A stretch of DNA of 64,000 nt, from contig NZ_FNRF01000006.1 in assembly GCF_900107775.1 (NCBI RefSeq), forward strand, positions 152,117 through 216,116. The letters run 5' to 3'. The DNA comes from Xylanibacter ruminicola (lineage in GTDB: Bacteria; Bacteroidota; Bacteroidia; Bacteroidales; Bacteroidaceae). The position numbers and the translations under genes were made by a program. Shown one piece after another: positions 54,405 to 63,804 of the stretch (positions are counted from its first letter, which is position 1; each line of letters opens with the position of its first letter). The notes beneath the pieces are model-generated. The model worked only from the letters and a program-made list of their open reading frames with translations. It had not been told where the DNA came from and did not search any database.

Positions 54405-55544
54405 ATGAAAATGAAGAAAACAATATTGTCTTGCCTGATGCTGTTGGCTGGTCTTTCAGCATCTGCCCAGGAGCAGAAGGGCACGACTGAATACGTCTTC
54501 GAGCCACACTGGTATGTACAGGTGCAGCCTGTTGGCGCACAGTACACTCTGGGTGAGGTTGATTTCAAGGACCTCCTGTCATACAATGTTCAGGCTGCTG
54601 TAGGCCGTCAGTTCACTAAGCTGTGGGGTGCTCGCCTGGCTGTTAACGCATGGCAGAGCAAGGCTGGTAGCAAGTACGAGTATGCTGGTAAGGAGTACAA
54701 GTGGAACTGGAAGTACATTGCTCCATCTATCGACGGAACTCTGAACCTCTCTAACGCTCTTTGCGGTTACAATCCTAACCGTGTATTCAACCTGAGCGCA
54801 TTCGCTGGTATCGGTCTGAACATCGGCTTCTCTAACGACAAGGCTGCCGACGCTAAGACTGCCATCAAGAATGAGGTACTTGCTAACGACAACACTGGTT
54901 TCGATCCCCTGCCTTATCTGTGGGACGGCACAAAGGTTCGTCTGTTCGGTCAGGCTGGTTTGATTGCCGACTTCAAGATCAACGACAACTGGAGCATCAA
55001 CGCTGAGGTTGCCGCTAACACCTTGAGCGACAAGTACAACTCAAAGAAGGCTAAGAACTGGGACTGGTACTTCAACGCTCTGCTGGGTGTTAAGTACAAC
55101 TTCGGTAAGACCTACTCTACACGTTTCATCCCTGCTCCAGAGCCAGAGATCCGCTACGTAGAGAAGATCGTCGAGAAGATTGTTGAGGTTCCTGCTAAGG
55201 CTGAGGAGCCAGAGGCAAAGGCTGAGCCACTCCGTCGTGATATCTTCTTCGCTATCGGTAAGACTGTTATCCGCAAGAGCGAGCAGCAGAAGGTTGACGA
55301 GGTAGTTGCTTACCTGAACGCTAACCCCGAGGCTAAGGTTAACATCACTGGTTACGCTGACGCTGGTACAGGTAACGATCGCATCAACGATCGCCTGGCT
55401 GCTGGTCGTGCCGACGTTGTTGTTAAGGCTCTGAAGAAGGCTGGCATCGCTGCAAGCCGCATCAGCTACGACAGCAAGGGTGCTCGTGTACAGCCATTCG
55501 CTGACAACGACAGCAACCGTGTATCTATCGTAATCGCAGAGTAA
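54405..55544 (+). CDS. OmpA-family outer-membrane protein
   Basis: The 379-residue protein has a signal peptide (ending in ASAQ), an N-terminal eight-strand-type barrel region (about 25-240), a short linker rich in Glu, Lys and Pro (about 245-270), and a C-terminal OmpA peptidoglycan-binding domain (about 275-379). The domain is marked by NITGYADAGTGNDRINDRLA and SNRVSIVI. It probably ties the outer membrane to murein. The codon use is biased like that of the gene upstream, which suggests high expression. A strong terminator follows. Confidence 0.92.
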   Translation: MKMKKTILSCLMLLAGLSASAQEQKGTTEYVFEPHWYVQVQPVGAQYTLGEVDFKDLLSYNVQAAVGRQFTKLWGARLAVNAWQSKAGSKYEYAGKEYKWNWKYIAPSIDGTLNLSNALCGYNPNRVFNLSAFAGIGLNIGFSNDKAADAKTAIKNEVLANDNTGFDPLPYLWDGTKVRLFGQAGLIADFKINDNWSINAEVAANTLSDKYNSKKAKNWDWYFNALLGVKYNFGKTYSTRFIPAPEPEIRYVEKIVEKIVEVPAKAEEPEAKAEPLRRDIFFAIGKTVIRKSEQQKVDEVVAYLNANPEAKVNITGYADAGTGNDRINDRLAAGRADVVVKALKKAGIAASRISYDSKGARVQPFADNDSNRVSIVIAE

Positions 55545-55570
55545 TCTACAGATTAAGATAATAAGCAATG

Positions 55571-55601
55571 AGCCCAGTCCCATTTGGGGCTGGGCTTTTT
55601 C
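55571..55601 (+). terminator. Terminator after the OmpA gene
   Basis: An 11-bp stem AGCCCAGTCCC / GGGGCTGGGCT (one T-G pair) with an ATTT loop is followed by a T-run. Confidence 0.92.
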
Positions 55602-55622
55602 TTGAAAACAAAACAAAAGATT

Positions 55623-56759
55623 ATGAAGAGATTCGCAATCAAACTGGCACTCTTAACCCTGATGCTTCCCGTAAGCACCTATGCTCAGGAGAGTGGATAC
55701 TATCGTTTGAAGAACCGTGATACCGAGCGCTATCTGTCGATTGTAGATTATCACGTCGACAAGAGTAACATAGATCGTACCACCGAACTGTACATCTATG
55801 CACTGCGTACCATCAAGGGCTTTGATAAGATAGCGAATGATCCAGGCTCTGTCCTCTACATCGAGAAAACCAGTAATGGCTATATTCTTAAAGGTCAAGG
55901 TTTCGACACCTATTCAGGTACAGGCATCTATCTCAATCTCACTGAAAAGAATGGCGGCTATACGATATGGGGAACAGCCACAAAGAGCGGCGTTACAGCT
56001 ACAAAATATCTGCGTGATGCCGACGACGAATGGTATGCTGGAGTAGGTTATATCACCACCGATTCCAATAAAAGTACTCACTGGGTATGGGATCTGATTC
56101 CTGTATCGGATGCCGAAGGTGCCTACCTAGGCTTGAAAGGAGATGTAAATGCTAACGGCAAATACTATACCACCTTCTATGCCTCGTTCCCCATCAGAGT
56201 TGGTTCGGGCATGAAAGCCTATAAGATTACAGAAACTAACGAGGGTGCAGCCAAACTCGTAAACATTGGCAGCGAAGTACCTGCCCAGACAGGCGTAGTG
56301 ATTGAGTGTGCAGGAGCCGACGCGTCGGCCAACAAGGTAACACCTATCACATCAACAAGTGCAGATGCCAGCGGCAACCAGCTAGCAGGTTTATACTTCT
56401 GCAACATTACACTTGATGAAAACGACAAGGAAAATCCGAGCGACCTGAATTGGAACGCCACATCATTTAATAAAGAGAACATGCGTCTGCTGGGCGCAAA
56501 CAGCGACGGTAAACTGGTATTTACCTCACAAACAGATACAAGGTATCTGCCAGCTAATAAGGCCTACCTGCCCGTAAGCAGCAGCACAGCCGCCAATCTA
56601 TTGGTATTAGGTGAAAGCGACTACACAGGCATTAGAAACGTAAACGCCAATAAGAAGGCCGATGATACCATTTACACGCTCACCGGCAGTCGTGCTAACA
56701 GCAAAACCCTCCGACCAGGCATTTATATCCAAAATGGTCAAAAGGTTGTGATTAAATAA
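55623..56759 (+). CDS. Secreted protein with a C-terminal sorting-like domain
   Basis: The 378-residue protein has a signal peptide (ending in TYAQ). A beta-rich body follows that I cannot assign to a family; it includes a ricin-like or lectin-like opening, GYYRLKNRDTERYLSI. It ends with a short domain (IYTLTGSRANSKTLRPGIYIQNGQKVVIK, about 350-378) that resembles the C-terminal segments many Prevotella secreted proteins carry; type IX secretion is possible. The ATG at 55623 restores the signal peptide. The longer open frame starts in the terminator of the gene before. Confidence 0.78.
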   Translation: MKRFAIKLALLTLMLPVSTYAQESGYYRLKNRDTERYLSIVDYHVDKSNIDRTTELYIYALRTIKGFDKIANDPGSVLYIEKTSNGYILKGQGFDTYSGTGIYLNLTEKNGGYTIWGTATKSGVTATKYLRDADDEWYAGVGYITTDSNKSTHWVWDLIPVSDAEGAYLGLKGDVNANGKYYTTFYASFPIRVGSGMKAYKITETNEGAAKLVNIGSEVPAQTGVVIECAGADASANKVTPITSTSADASGNQLAGLYFCNITLDENDKENPSDLNWNATSFNKENMRLLGANSDGKLVFTSQTDTRYLPANKAYLPVSSSTAANLLVLGESDYTGIRNVNANKKADDTIYTLTGSRANSKTLRPGIYIQNGQKVVIK

Positions 56760-56764
56760 AAAAA

Positions 56765-56787
56765 GGTTCCCAATCGGGAACCTTTTT
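56765..56787. terminator. Bidirectional terminator between convergent genes
   Basis: GGTTCCC / GGGAACC with an AATC loop is flanked by an A-run on the left and a T-run on the right, so it can serve both strands. Confidence 0.9.
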
Positions 56788-56794
56788 TATATCC

Positions 56795-57862
56795 TTAGAA
56801 AATAGTCTTGGTGAAACGAACTGAGAGCACTGGATAAACCTTAAAGCCACCTAACAGATCAACCCAATCGCCTACTTTACCCGAGATATTCTCAACATCC
56901 TTAGTAAGGTTAGTACCATCGTGAGTAATCAAGCTTGGTGTGCCGCCCCAGAACATCATACCGGCATCAAAAGACACCTGCCAATCGTCGCGACTCTTCA
57001 GCAGCTTACCACCATAACCGAAGCCCAGATAAGGCTTAAAGCTATTGCTCTTGGCACGAACAGTTACCATACCATTCTCGTCGGGCTCCATCAGGTAAGG
57101 CTCGCCAGTATCCTTACGATCGCCTACACGGAAACCCATGCGACCATTCTTCAGAATGGTTTCCTGTTGGTCGGGATTCAACTCCAGATTGAATGGCTGT
57201 CCACCGATAGTAAGACTCATCACAGGCTCACCAGTCTCACTCTCATTGAGTACTCTTTCATAGAAGCTATTATAGATACCAACTCCTAAAAGCGAGGTCA
57301 TAGCCTCGGTAGAATTAACAGCCGAAGCAAACTGCGAAGGTCCCCAGTAGAAACCACCAGTTACATGCCAGTGCTTATTCTTAAAAGGGAACACATCAAC
57401 CAAGAACTTAAGATTATTCATGGTAGGCTTGCCAATCATCTCTATCTCTGTATCTACACTATAACCAGTAAAGGTCGTGAGCATTTTTGACAGGCGATCG
57501 AACTTTGACTCGATACGATTACCATTAGCATCGTAGAGCTCAGCAGGCTCGCCACCCACCTCTACAGGAAAGTAGATGCTCTTCTTGAAACGAGGCATAT
57601 ACTCGTAACCCAGACGCAGCTGTACGTCCTCGTGAACACGCGAAGCCACATCGATACCGATACCCGTGGTACCTGCGGTTACAGATACATCAAGATTCTG
57701 GAACACCCCCTTATCCTTCATCCAATCGGTAACGGTAGAGAGCGTGAACTTCTTGCTTTCGGTAGCAAACACGTTCTTCTTGCTACTGGCATCGGTGTTG
57801 TTCTGGGCATAAGCCAGGTTAACAGCCAAAGCAGCGGTTATTGCTAAAACAATCTTCTTCAT
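56795..57862 (-). CDS. Hypothetical outer-membrane barrel protein
   Basis: The 355-residue protein has a signal peptide (ending in AYAQ) and then many amphipathic beta strands with aromatic girdle residues. It ends in RFTKTIF, a typical barrel terminus. I do not recognise the family. It lies 31 nt downstream of a small lipoprotein gene on the same strand and may belong to the end of the DUF177-to-der operon. No TAnnTTTG promoter is seen in the gap. Confidence 0.75.
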   Translation of the reverse strand: MKKIVLAITAALAVNLAYAQNNTDASSKKNVFATESKKFTLSTVTDWMKDKGVFQNLDVSVTAGTTGIGIDVASRVHEDVQLRLGYEYMPRFKKSIYFPVEVGGEPAELYDANGNRIESKFDRLSKMLTTFTGYSVDTEIEMIGKPTMNNLKFLVDVFPFKNKHWHVTGGFYWGPSQFASAVNSTEAMTSLLGVGIYNSFYERVLNESETGEPVMSLTIGGQPFNLELNPDQQETILKNGRMGFRVGDRKDTGEPYLMEPDENGMVTVRAKSNSFKPYLGFGYGGKLLKSRDDWQVSFDAGMMFWGGTPSLITHDGTNLTKDVENISGKVGDWVDLLGGFKVYPVLSVRFTKTIF

Positions 57863-57893
57863 TTCTAACTTTTATATTTTTGTTATTCTTAAG

Positions 57894-58280
57894 TTACTTC
57901 ATCATCCAGCGGCCGTCGCGTTCCACCATCGGCACCACCACCTCTTCAGTAGTACTATCGCCGTAGCAGAGCATCAGCAGCACATTGGTATAACCAGCCA
58001 GACTGTCGGTATAAGCACGCGACACGGATACCTCTTGTATGCCTTTACGGGCTTCTAACTGCTGGGCAACGAACTGCTTATAGCCTTCGATCAGCTGCGA
58101 GCGGTAATCGTCGGGCAGCGAATCGGCCATAAAACGGCCCTCAACAAACTGTTCGTACTCGCCCTGAACTAAATGAGTATAGTAGCCTTTAGCTGCCAAG
58201 GCCGCTTGTTCTTCGCGACTGACACCAGTGTTACAGGCTACTACAACAACTATCAATATCAAATAGACGAGCTTACGCAT
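57894..58280 (-). CDS. Small lipoprotein of unknown function
   Basis: The 128-residue product has a lipoprotein signal with lipobox VVAC (about residues 13-16) and a small alpha/beta domain (DxYRSQLIEGYKQFVAQQL, then a beta-rich end finishing RDGRWMMK). This layout recalls NTF2-like domains, but the match is weak. Its ATG at 58280 overlaps the der stop by 1 nt (TGATG), so translation is coupled to der. Confidence 0.78.
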   Translation of the reverse strand: MRKLVYLILIVVVVACNTGVSREEQAALAAKGYYTHLVQGEYEQFVEGRFMADSLPDDYRSQLIEGYKQFVAQQLEARKGIQEVSVSRAYTDSLAGYTNVLLMLCYGDSTTEEVVVPMVERDGRWMMK

Positions 58281-59593
58281 CACTTCTGACGGATAAACAC
58301 ATTGATGGGGCTACCAGTAAGCTCCCAGTTCTCACGAATCTTATTCTCCAGGAAGCGCTTGTAAGGCTCCTTCACGTACTGTGGCAAGTTGGCATAGAAC
58401 ACGAAAGTAGGAATCTGCGTGTCGGGCACCTGAGCCACATACTTAATCTTAATGTACTTACCCTTAACCGATGGTGGTGGGAAGGCCTCGATGAGAGGCA
58501 GCATCACCTCGTTAAGCTTCGAGGTACCAATCTTGGCCTTACGGTTCAAATAAACCTGCTTGGCAGTCTCGAGCACCTTATAGATACGCTGCTTGGTAAG
58601 TGCCGAAGCGAAGATGATGGGGAAGTCGACAAACGGTGCCATACGCTTACGGATGGCATTCTCGAAAGTCTTGATTACCTCCTGCGACTTATCCTCAACC
58701 AGATCCCACTTGTTGACTACTACAACCAGCGACTTATTATTCTTCTGAATGAGCTGGAAGATGTTCATATCCTGAGCCTCGATACCACGGGTGGCGTCGA
58801 GCATCAGCACACACACATCGCTATTCTCGATGGCACGGATAGAGCGCATCACCGAATAGAACTCCAGATCCTCGGTTACCTTATTCTTACGACGGATACC
58901 TGCAGTATCTACCAGATAGAAGTCGAAACCAAACTTATCGTAACGGGTATAGATACTATCGCGGGTGGTACCGGCGATATCGGTTACAATGTTACGATCC
59001 TCGCCGATAAAGGCGTTGATGATGCTCGACTTACCAGCGTTAGGACGACCTACCACCGCAAAACGGGGAATACCATCCTCGAGCTCATCCTTGGGTTTCT
59101 CGGGCAAAATCTCGAGCACCTTGTCGAGCAGATCGCCTGTACCGCTACCAGTGGCAGCAGAGATAGGATACGGATCGCCAAGCCCAAGCTTATAGAACTC
59201 GTACTGGTCGTACAGGTCCTTACCATCGTCGGCTTTGTTGGCCACCAGGATAACGGGCAGTTTGGCACGGCGCAGAATCTGCGCTACGTCCATATCCCAA
59301 CCAGTGACACCATTATTAATATCGCAGAGGAAGAGTACGAGATCGGCCTCTTCGGTGGCAATAATCACCTGCTTGCGGATCTCCTCTTCGAATACATCGT
59401 CGCTGTTGACGACCCAGCCGCCGGTATCGACAACTGAGAACTCGCGACCGTTCCATTCGCACTTGCCATACTGGCGGTCGCGAGTGGTACCAGCCTCGTC
59501 GCTGACAATCGCATGGCGCGTTTTTGTCAGTCGGTTGAACAGTGTAGACTTACCCACATTAGGGCGTCCTACGATTGCTACTAAATTTCCCAT
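58280..59593 (-). CDS. der: Ribosome assembly GTPase Der (EngA)
   Basis: Der has two GTPase domains in tandem and helps mature the 50S subunit. The 437-residue protein has G1 GRPNVGKST at the start and G1 GRPNAGKSS near residue 185, with matching DTGG/DTAG and NKxD motifs. A C-terminal KH-like domain (about 350-437) follows. It is made from the same strand as era, 46 nt downstream, and the gap contains half of the dispersed 9-nt-period repeat. Confidence 0.96.
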   Translation of the reverse strand: MGNLVAIVGRPNVGKSTLFNRLTKTRHAIVSDEAGTTRDRQYGKCEWNGREFSVVDTGGWVVNSDDVFEEEIRKQVIIATEEADLVLFLCDINNGVTGWDMDVAQILRRAKLPVILVANKADDGKDLYDQYEFYKLGLGDPYPISAATGSGTGDLLDKVLEILPEKPKDELEDGIPRFAVVGRPNAGKSSIINAFIGEDRNIVTDIAGTTRDSIYTRYDKFGFDFYLVDTAGIRRKNKVTEDLEFYSVMRSIRAIENSDVCVLMLDATRGIEAQDMNIFQLIQKNNKSLVVVVNKWDLVEDKSQEVIKTFENAIRKRMAPFVDFPIIFASALTKQRIYKVLETAKQVYLNRKAKIGTSKLNEVMLPLIEAFPPPSVKGKYIKIKYVAQVPDTQIPTFVFYANLPQYVKEPYKRFLENKIRENWELTGSPINVFIRQK

Positions 59594-59608
59594 ACTTTAT
59601 TTATTTTG

Positions 59609-59634
59609 GCACGGATTACACGGATTAATACGGA
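59609..59634. repeat. Single arm of the dispersed 9-nt-period repeat
   Basis: GCACGGATTACACGGATT (59609-59626) is identical to the left arm of the inverted repeat at 27115-27188 and is followed by AATACGGA. The opposite arm is missing here. It sits in the era-der gap. Confidence 0.85.
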
Positions 59635-59639
59635 AGAAC

Positions 59640-60527
59640 CTACTCGGGGTTGTACCCGAAGTGATTGAGTTCCTTCTCTGATGAACGCCAGTCCTTATCT
59701 ACTTTCACGAAAATCTCGAGGAAGATAGGCTTGGCAAAGAACTTTTCGAGCGATTTGCGGGCCTCGGTGCTCACCTTTTTGAGGGCTACGCCCTGGTGAC
59801 CGATGATGATACCCTTCTGCGAGTCGCGCTCCACATAAATGATGGCATTGATGTGGATGTGCTTGTCGTCCTCCTTGAATCGCTCTACAGCAACCTCTAC
59901 ACTGTAAGGTATCTCCTTATCGTAGTAGAGGAGTATCTTTTCACGGATAATCTCCGACACGAAGAATCGTGCGGGCTTATCGGTTAACTGATCTTTATCG
60001 AAATAAGCGGGGCTCTCGGGCAGAAGCTCCTGGATACGCTTCAGCAACATATCCACACCGAACTTATTCTTGGCCGAAATAGGCAGAATCTCTGCCTTTG
60101 GCAGCAGGGCATGCCATTTCTCAACAATGGTAGCCAATTGTGCATTACCACCAGTAAGCTCATCAATCTTGTTGATGAGCAGCAATACCGGCATATCCAG
60201 TCTCTGCACTTTTGCAAGGAAGTCCATATTCTTTTCGGGGTTCTCTACCACGTCGGTCACGTAGAGCAGCACATCCGCATCCTGGAGGGCCGACTCAGAG
60301 AACGCCAACATTGACTCCTGTAGTTTATAATTAGGCTTGAGCACACCTGGGGTATCCGAGAACACAATCTGCATCTCGGGTGTATTCACGATACCCATGA
60401 TACGATGACGGGTGGTCTGGGCCTTAAATGTGGCAATAGAAATACGCTCACCAACCAGCTGGTTCATGAGCGTACTTTTGCCTACGTTGGGATTTCCAAC
60501 AATATTTACGAATCCTGCTTTATGCAT
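59640..60527 (-). CDS. era: Ribosome assembly GTPase Era
   Basis: Era binds the 3' end of 16S rRNA and assists 30S maturation. The 295-residue protein has G1 GNPNVGKST, DTPG, NKID and a C-terminal KH domain with the typical GQ-like loop read as IIGHQGVALKKV. It follows fabH by 21 nt. The order DUF177-rpmF-fabH-era-der is a conserved Bacteroidota arrangement joining ribosome assembly with fatty acid synthesis. Confidence 0.96.
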   Translation of the reverse strand: MHKAGFVNIVGNPNVGKSTLMNQLVGERISIATFKAQTTRHRIMGIVNTPEMQIVFSDTPGVLKPNYKLQESMLAFSESALQDADVLLYVTDVVENPEKNMDFLAKVQRLDMPVLLLINKIDELTGGNAQLATIVEKWHALLPKAEILPISAKNKFGVDMLLKRIQELLPESPAYFDKDQLTDKPARFFVSEIIREKILLYYDKEIPYSVEVAVERFKEDDKHIHINAIIYVERDSQKGIIIGHQGVALKKVSTEARKSLEKFFAKPIFLEIFVKVDKDWRSSEKELNHFGYNPE

Positions 60528-60548
60528 TTATTTATTCGCTATGCTCTT

Positions 60549-61556
60549 TCATTTTGCACTGCCATCATAGGCCCACTTGTAATAAGAAGCTCCGTGAACG
60601 AATCCAGCACCAAAGGCGGTGAGGATCAGATTGTCGCCCTTCTTCAACTTATTCTCGTATTCCCAGATAGCCAGCGGTATCGTAGCGGCACTCGTATTTC
60701 CGTAGCGTTCGATGTTTACCATCACCTGCTCCATTGGCAACTCCAAGCGCTTAGCCACAGCCTCGATGATACGCATGTTAGCCTGATGAGGAACCACCCA
60801 CTGGATGTTGTCCTTGTTCAGACCGTTGCGCTCGGCGATGATGGCGCAGTCGTTGCTCATGTTCGTCACTGCATAACGGAACACAGTGCGACCCTCCTGA
60901 TAGAGGTAGTGCAGACGATGATCAACAGTGAAATGCGACGGTGGGCAGACTGAACCTCCAGCCTTCAGGTGCAGGAACGGAAGTCCCTTACCATCTGTGC
61001 GGAAATAAGAGTCCATCACGCCGATATTCTGTTCCTCGGTAGCCTCGAGCAGAACAGCAGCTGCACCATCTCCGAAGAGAGGACAGGTCTGACGATCCTT
61101 ATAGTCAACAACCGACGACATCTTATCGGCACCGATGACGATGATTTTCTTGTAGCGTCCGCTCTGAATCATCGTAGCTGCCACATCGAGTGTGTAGAGG
61201 AATCCACAGCAAGCGCCCCAGAAATCGAATGCAAAAGCATTCTTCAATCCGAGTTTGCCTAATACGATAGAGGCTGTGGAAGGGAACTTATAATCAGCTG
61301 TTGAGGTGGTTACGATGACGGCATCGATAGAGTCGGGATCGACTCCGGTCTTCTGCATCAGCTGCTTGGCAGCCTTACGCGCCATGTAGCTGGTGCCGAG
61401 ACCTTCCTCCGTAAGTATGTGACGCTCCTTGATACCAACGCGCGTCATAATCCACTCATCGTTAGTGTCGACCATACGCGACAACTCATCGTTGTTCAGA
61501 ATATAGTCGGGCACATAACCGCCTACACCAGTGATTATCGCATTGATTCTATCCAT
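60549..61556 (-). CDS. fabH: Beta-ketoacyl-ACP synthase III
   Basis: FabH starts fatty acid chains by condensing acyl-CoA with malonyl-ACP. The 335-residue protein has the active-site cysteine in GACCGF (Cys116), the histidine in PHQAN and the asparagine in [10 protein letters not shown]. The usual GFGGG near the end reads AFGAGF, a normal variant. plsX, often found between rpmF and fabH, is absent; the fabH start overlaps the rpmF stop by 1 nt. Confidence 0.95.
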   Translation of the reverse strand: MDRINAIITGVGGYVPDYILNNDELSRMVDTNDEWIMTRVGIKERHILTEEGLGTSYMARKAAKQLMQKTGVDPDSIDAVIVTTSTADYKFPSTASIVLGKLGLKNAFAFDFWGACCGFLYTLDVAATMIQSGRYKKIIVIGADKMSSVVDYKDRQTCPLFGDGAAAVLLEATEEQNIGVMDSYFRTDGKGLPFLHLKAGGSVCPPSHFTVDHRLHYLYQEGRTVFRYAVTNMSNDCAIIAERNGLNKDNIQWVVPHQANMRIIEAVAKRLELPMEQVMVNIERYGNTSAATIPLAIWEYENKLKKGDNLILTAFGAGFVHGASYYKWAYDGSAK

Positions 61557-61747
61557 TACTCAGCTACGCTTTCCTCGATCTTGATAGCTACCTTACCACG
61601 ATAGTAACCACAGGTGGGGCATACAGTGTGATAAACATAATATGCACCACAGTTAGGACATACTGCCAGTGTTGGAGCTACTGCCTTGTCATGAGTACGA
61701 CGCTTGAGTGTACGAGTCTTTGACTGTCTTCTTTTAGGATGTGCCAT
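61556..61747 (-). CDS. rpmF: Ribosomal protein L32
   Basis: The 63-residue protein begins [13 protein letters not shown] and contains four cysteines in two CPxC pairs (about 30, 33, 43 and 46), so it is the zinc-binding form of L32. A basic N-terminus and an acidic tail are as expected. It lies 23 nt after the DUF177 gene. Confidence 0.96.
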   Translation of the reverse strand: MAHPKRRQSKTRTLKRRTHDKAVAPTLAVCPNCGAYYVYHTVCPTCGYYRGKVAIKIEESVAE

Positions 61748-61770
61748 AATTCTATAATACTTTTAAATGT

Positions 61771-62292
61771 TTAAACTTTTAAATTCTTTAATTTTTCCCA
61801 GCGGGGGTCGATGGGCTGGTCGGACTCCTCATCGCTGCTTCGGTCAGCTGACAGCTCTTCCAGAGCTTTCGTCATGGCAGGGTTGCACTTGCCAGGTGCA
61901 TGCACATGCCTGATGGGTATTACCAGGGCCACAAACTCATAGATGATCCACGAAGTGTCGAGTATTCCTTCGTCCTCAGGCACTACGATGATATCATCTT
62001 CCTCTGAGTATTCGCTACCGAGCTTGACAATCAAACGGTTGTCGGTTTCTACCGGCTGTTCCATATCGTCTAAGCAGCGGTCGCACTGTACAATAACGGT
62101 GCCTTCGGTATGGAACAGGAGTTCGAAAAAGCCGGTTGCCTTGCGTATAGACACCGACACGTGCAAAGAGCCCCTCTTCACTTCAGCACCATCCAAAGCC
62201 TCGAAGTAAGTATCGTTCAAGTCGAAAGCCAAGGATGTTTCCTCGCTTACCAAACTCTTCAGATCTATCTTCAACGACTCCAGACTATTCAT
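61771..62292 (-). CDS. DUF177 (YceD-like) protein
   Basis: The 173-residue protein has the DUF177 signature: a central CDRCLDDM with paired cysteines, then an acidic segment, and HAPGKCNPAM with a further cysteine toward the end. YceD-like proteins almost always precede rpmF and have been linked to 23S rRNA maturation. It is the first gene of this operon. Confidence 0.92.
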   Translation of the reverse strand: MNSLESLKIDLKSLVSEETSLAFDLNDTYFEALDGAEVKRGSLHVSVSIRKATGFFELLFHTEGTVIVQCDRCLDDMEQPVETDNRLIVKLGSEYSEEDDIIVVPEDEGILDTSWIIYEFVALVIPIRHVHAPGKCNPAMTKALEELSADRSSDEESDQPIDPRWEKLKNLKV

Positions 62293-62333
62293 TATTATAC
62301 ACTTTTAAACGCAATAATGCGCTATACGGGCTG

Positions 62334-62341
62334 CAAAGTTA
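62334..62341 (-). promoter_or_regulatory. -7 element of DUF177-rpmF-fabH-era-der
   Basis: TAACTTTG on the minus strand lies about 42 nt before the start codon. No TTTG is found at the expected spacing. Confidence 0.6.
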
Positions 62342-62438
62342 CAACTTTTTTTTCAATGAAAGCACGCTTATTTTATTTTTTTATCATTTTAGTGCAAATT
62401 CCTTAGTTATCAGGCCCTTATATTACACAAAACGAGGG

Positions 62439-63554
62439 TTATTTGTGCAATTCTACGCGAAAAGTGGTGCCTTTTCCGACTTCGGATGACTTCACAAAAA
62501 TCTTACCTTTATGATAATCTTCAACAATACGTCGAGCCAACGAAAGACCTAATCCCCAACCACGCTGCTTGGTGGTAAAACCTGGGGTAAACACATGGTT
62601 AATATCCTTTTTGCGGATCCCCTTACCGGTATCAGAAACTTCGATAGCTACCCGATGTTCATCGTCTATCAACTGGATAGCAATTTTTCCGGAACCTTCC
62701 ATCGCATCTACTGCATTCTTACAGAGGTTCTCAATCACCCACTCAAAAAGCGAAGCATTCATATTAACAATCACGTCGTAATCCGGCAATTGGGTAGAAA
62801 TCTCAACCTTATTAGAAGTACGTCTACGCATATAATCCACCACATGCGCAATAACCTCGTTCATCGAGCCAGGTGTAGGCTCAGGCAATGAACCAATCTT
62901 CGAGAATCGTTCGGCTATACGTTCCAAACGTTTCACGTCCTTATCCATCTCGGGTATCAGGTCATCATCTGGATGATTCTCTTTCAGGATTTCAACCCAT
63001 GCCATCAAACTGGAGATAGGCGTACCTAACTGATGAGCTGTTTCTTTAGAAAGACCTACCCAAACCTTGTTCTGTTCTGCCTTCTTGGAAGATAGTAGGG
63101 CAAAGATGGCAACCACTACAAATATCATCACTACGCCCAACTGCCAATAGGGATACCGTGACAAACGTTTAAGCAGTACCGACTCATCGTAACACACAAT
63201 CTGACTACCTACAACAATTGTATCACCAGCCTTCAGCATACGCTGGGCTATTTGATCCAGATGCAGCGTATCCTGGATATTACGGTAATCATCAATTCCA
63301 CCTTTCTCATTCAATACAATCACAGGAATGGTAGTGTTACCTTGCATCACGTCGAGTACTAATGAAAGATCGGTATTCTCATCGGCATGGTTCAAAGCAT
63401 GAAGTGCCTGCGCCCATACTTCCATCTTCTTACGCTCTTCGTTAGAGAGGTCTTTTACCAGAAAATGCGATATCAGCAAAGAGGTAACAGCTATTATCAC
63501 AGCTGCTATTACAAGGAGTATTTTGGTTTGTCTAATTCTGTCTGTCCATTGCAT
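62439..63554 (-). CDS. Membrane sensor histidine kinase
   Basis: The 371-residue protein has two transmembrane helices (about 11-32 and 136-155) around a periplasmic sensor of about 100 residues. It has an H-box KETAHQLGTPISSL with His174 and a full HATPase domain (NLCKNAVDAM, DTGKGI, GWGLGLSLARR). There is no response regulator beside it. It lies downstream of the rRNA operon on the same strand, separated by the rRNA terminator, and I see no clear promoter of its own. The signal sensed cannot be told. Confidence 0.92.
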   Translation of the reverse strand: MQWTDRIRQTKILLVIAAVIIAVTSLLISHFLVKDLSNEERKKMEVWAQALHALNHADENTDLSLVLDVMQGNTTIPVIVLNEKGGIDDYRNIQDTLHLDQIAQRMLKAGDTIVVGSQIVCYDESVLLKRLSRYPYWQLGVVMIFVVVAIFALLSSKKAEQNKVWVGLSKETAHQLGTPISSLMAWVEILKENHPDDDLIPEMDKDVKRLERIAERFSKIGSLPEPTPGSMNEVIAHVVDYMRRRTSNKVEISTQLPDYDVIVNMNASLFEWVIENLCKNAVDAMEGSGKIAIQLIDDEHRVAIEVSDTGKGIRKKDINHVFTPGFTTKQRGWGLGLSLARRIVEDYHKGKIFVKSSEVGKGTTFRVELHK

Positions 63555-63569
63555 ACATATATATAAACG

Positions 63570-63601
63570 AAAAAGCCCCGAGAATATTGTATTCTCGAGG
63601 C
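63570..63601 (-). terminator. rRNA operon terminator
   Basis: A 12-bp stem (63575-63586 and 63590-63601, one mismatch-type pair) with a TTG loop lies 16 nt beyond the 5S and is followed on the minus strand by TTTTTCG. Confidence 0.9.
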
Positions 63602-63616
63602 TCTTCTTTTAAAAAA

Positions 63617-63727
<111 letters not shown>

Positions 63728-63804
63728 ATATAGGTTATTGACATTGTCGACACAAGAAACGTAGTTAAAGATTGCTCTTGGAAACAACTACATCTGATAA
63801 TATC

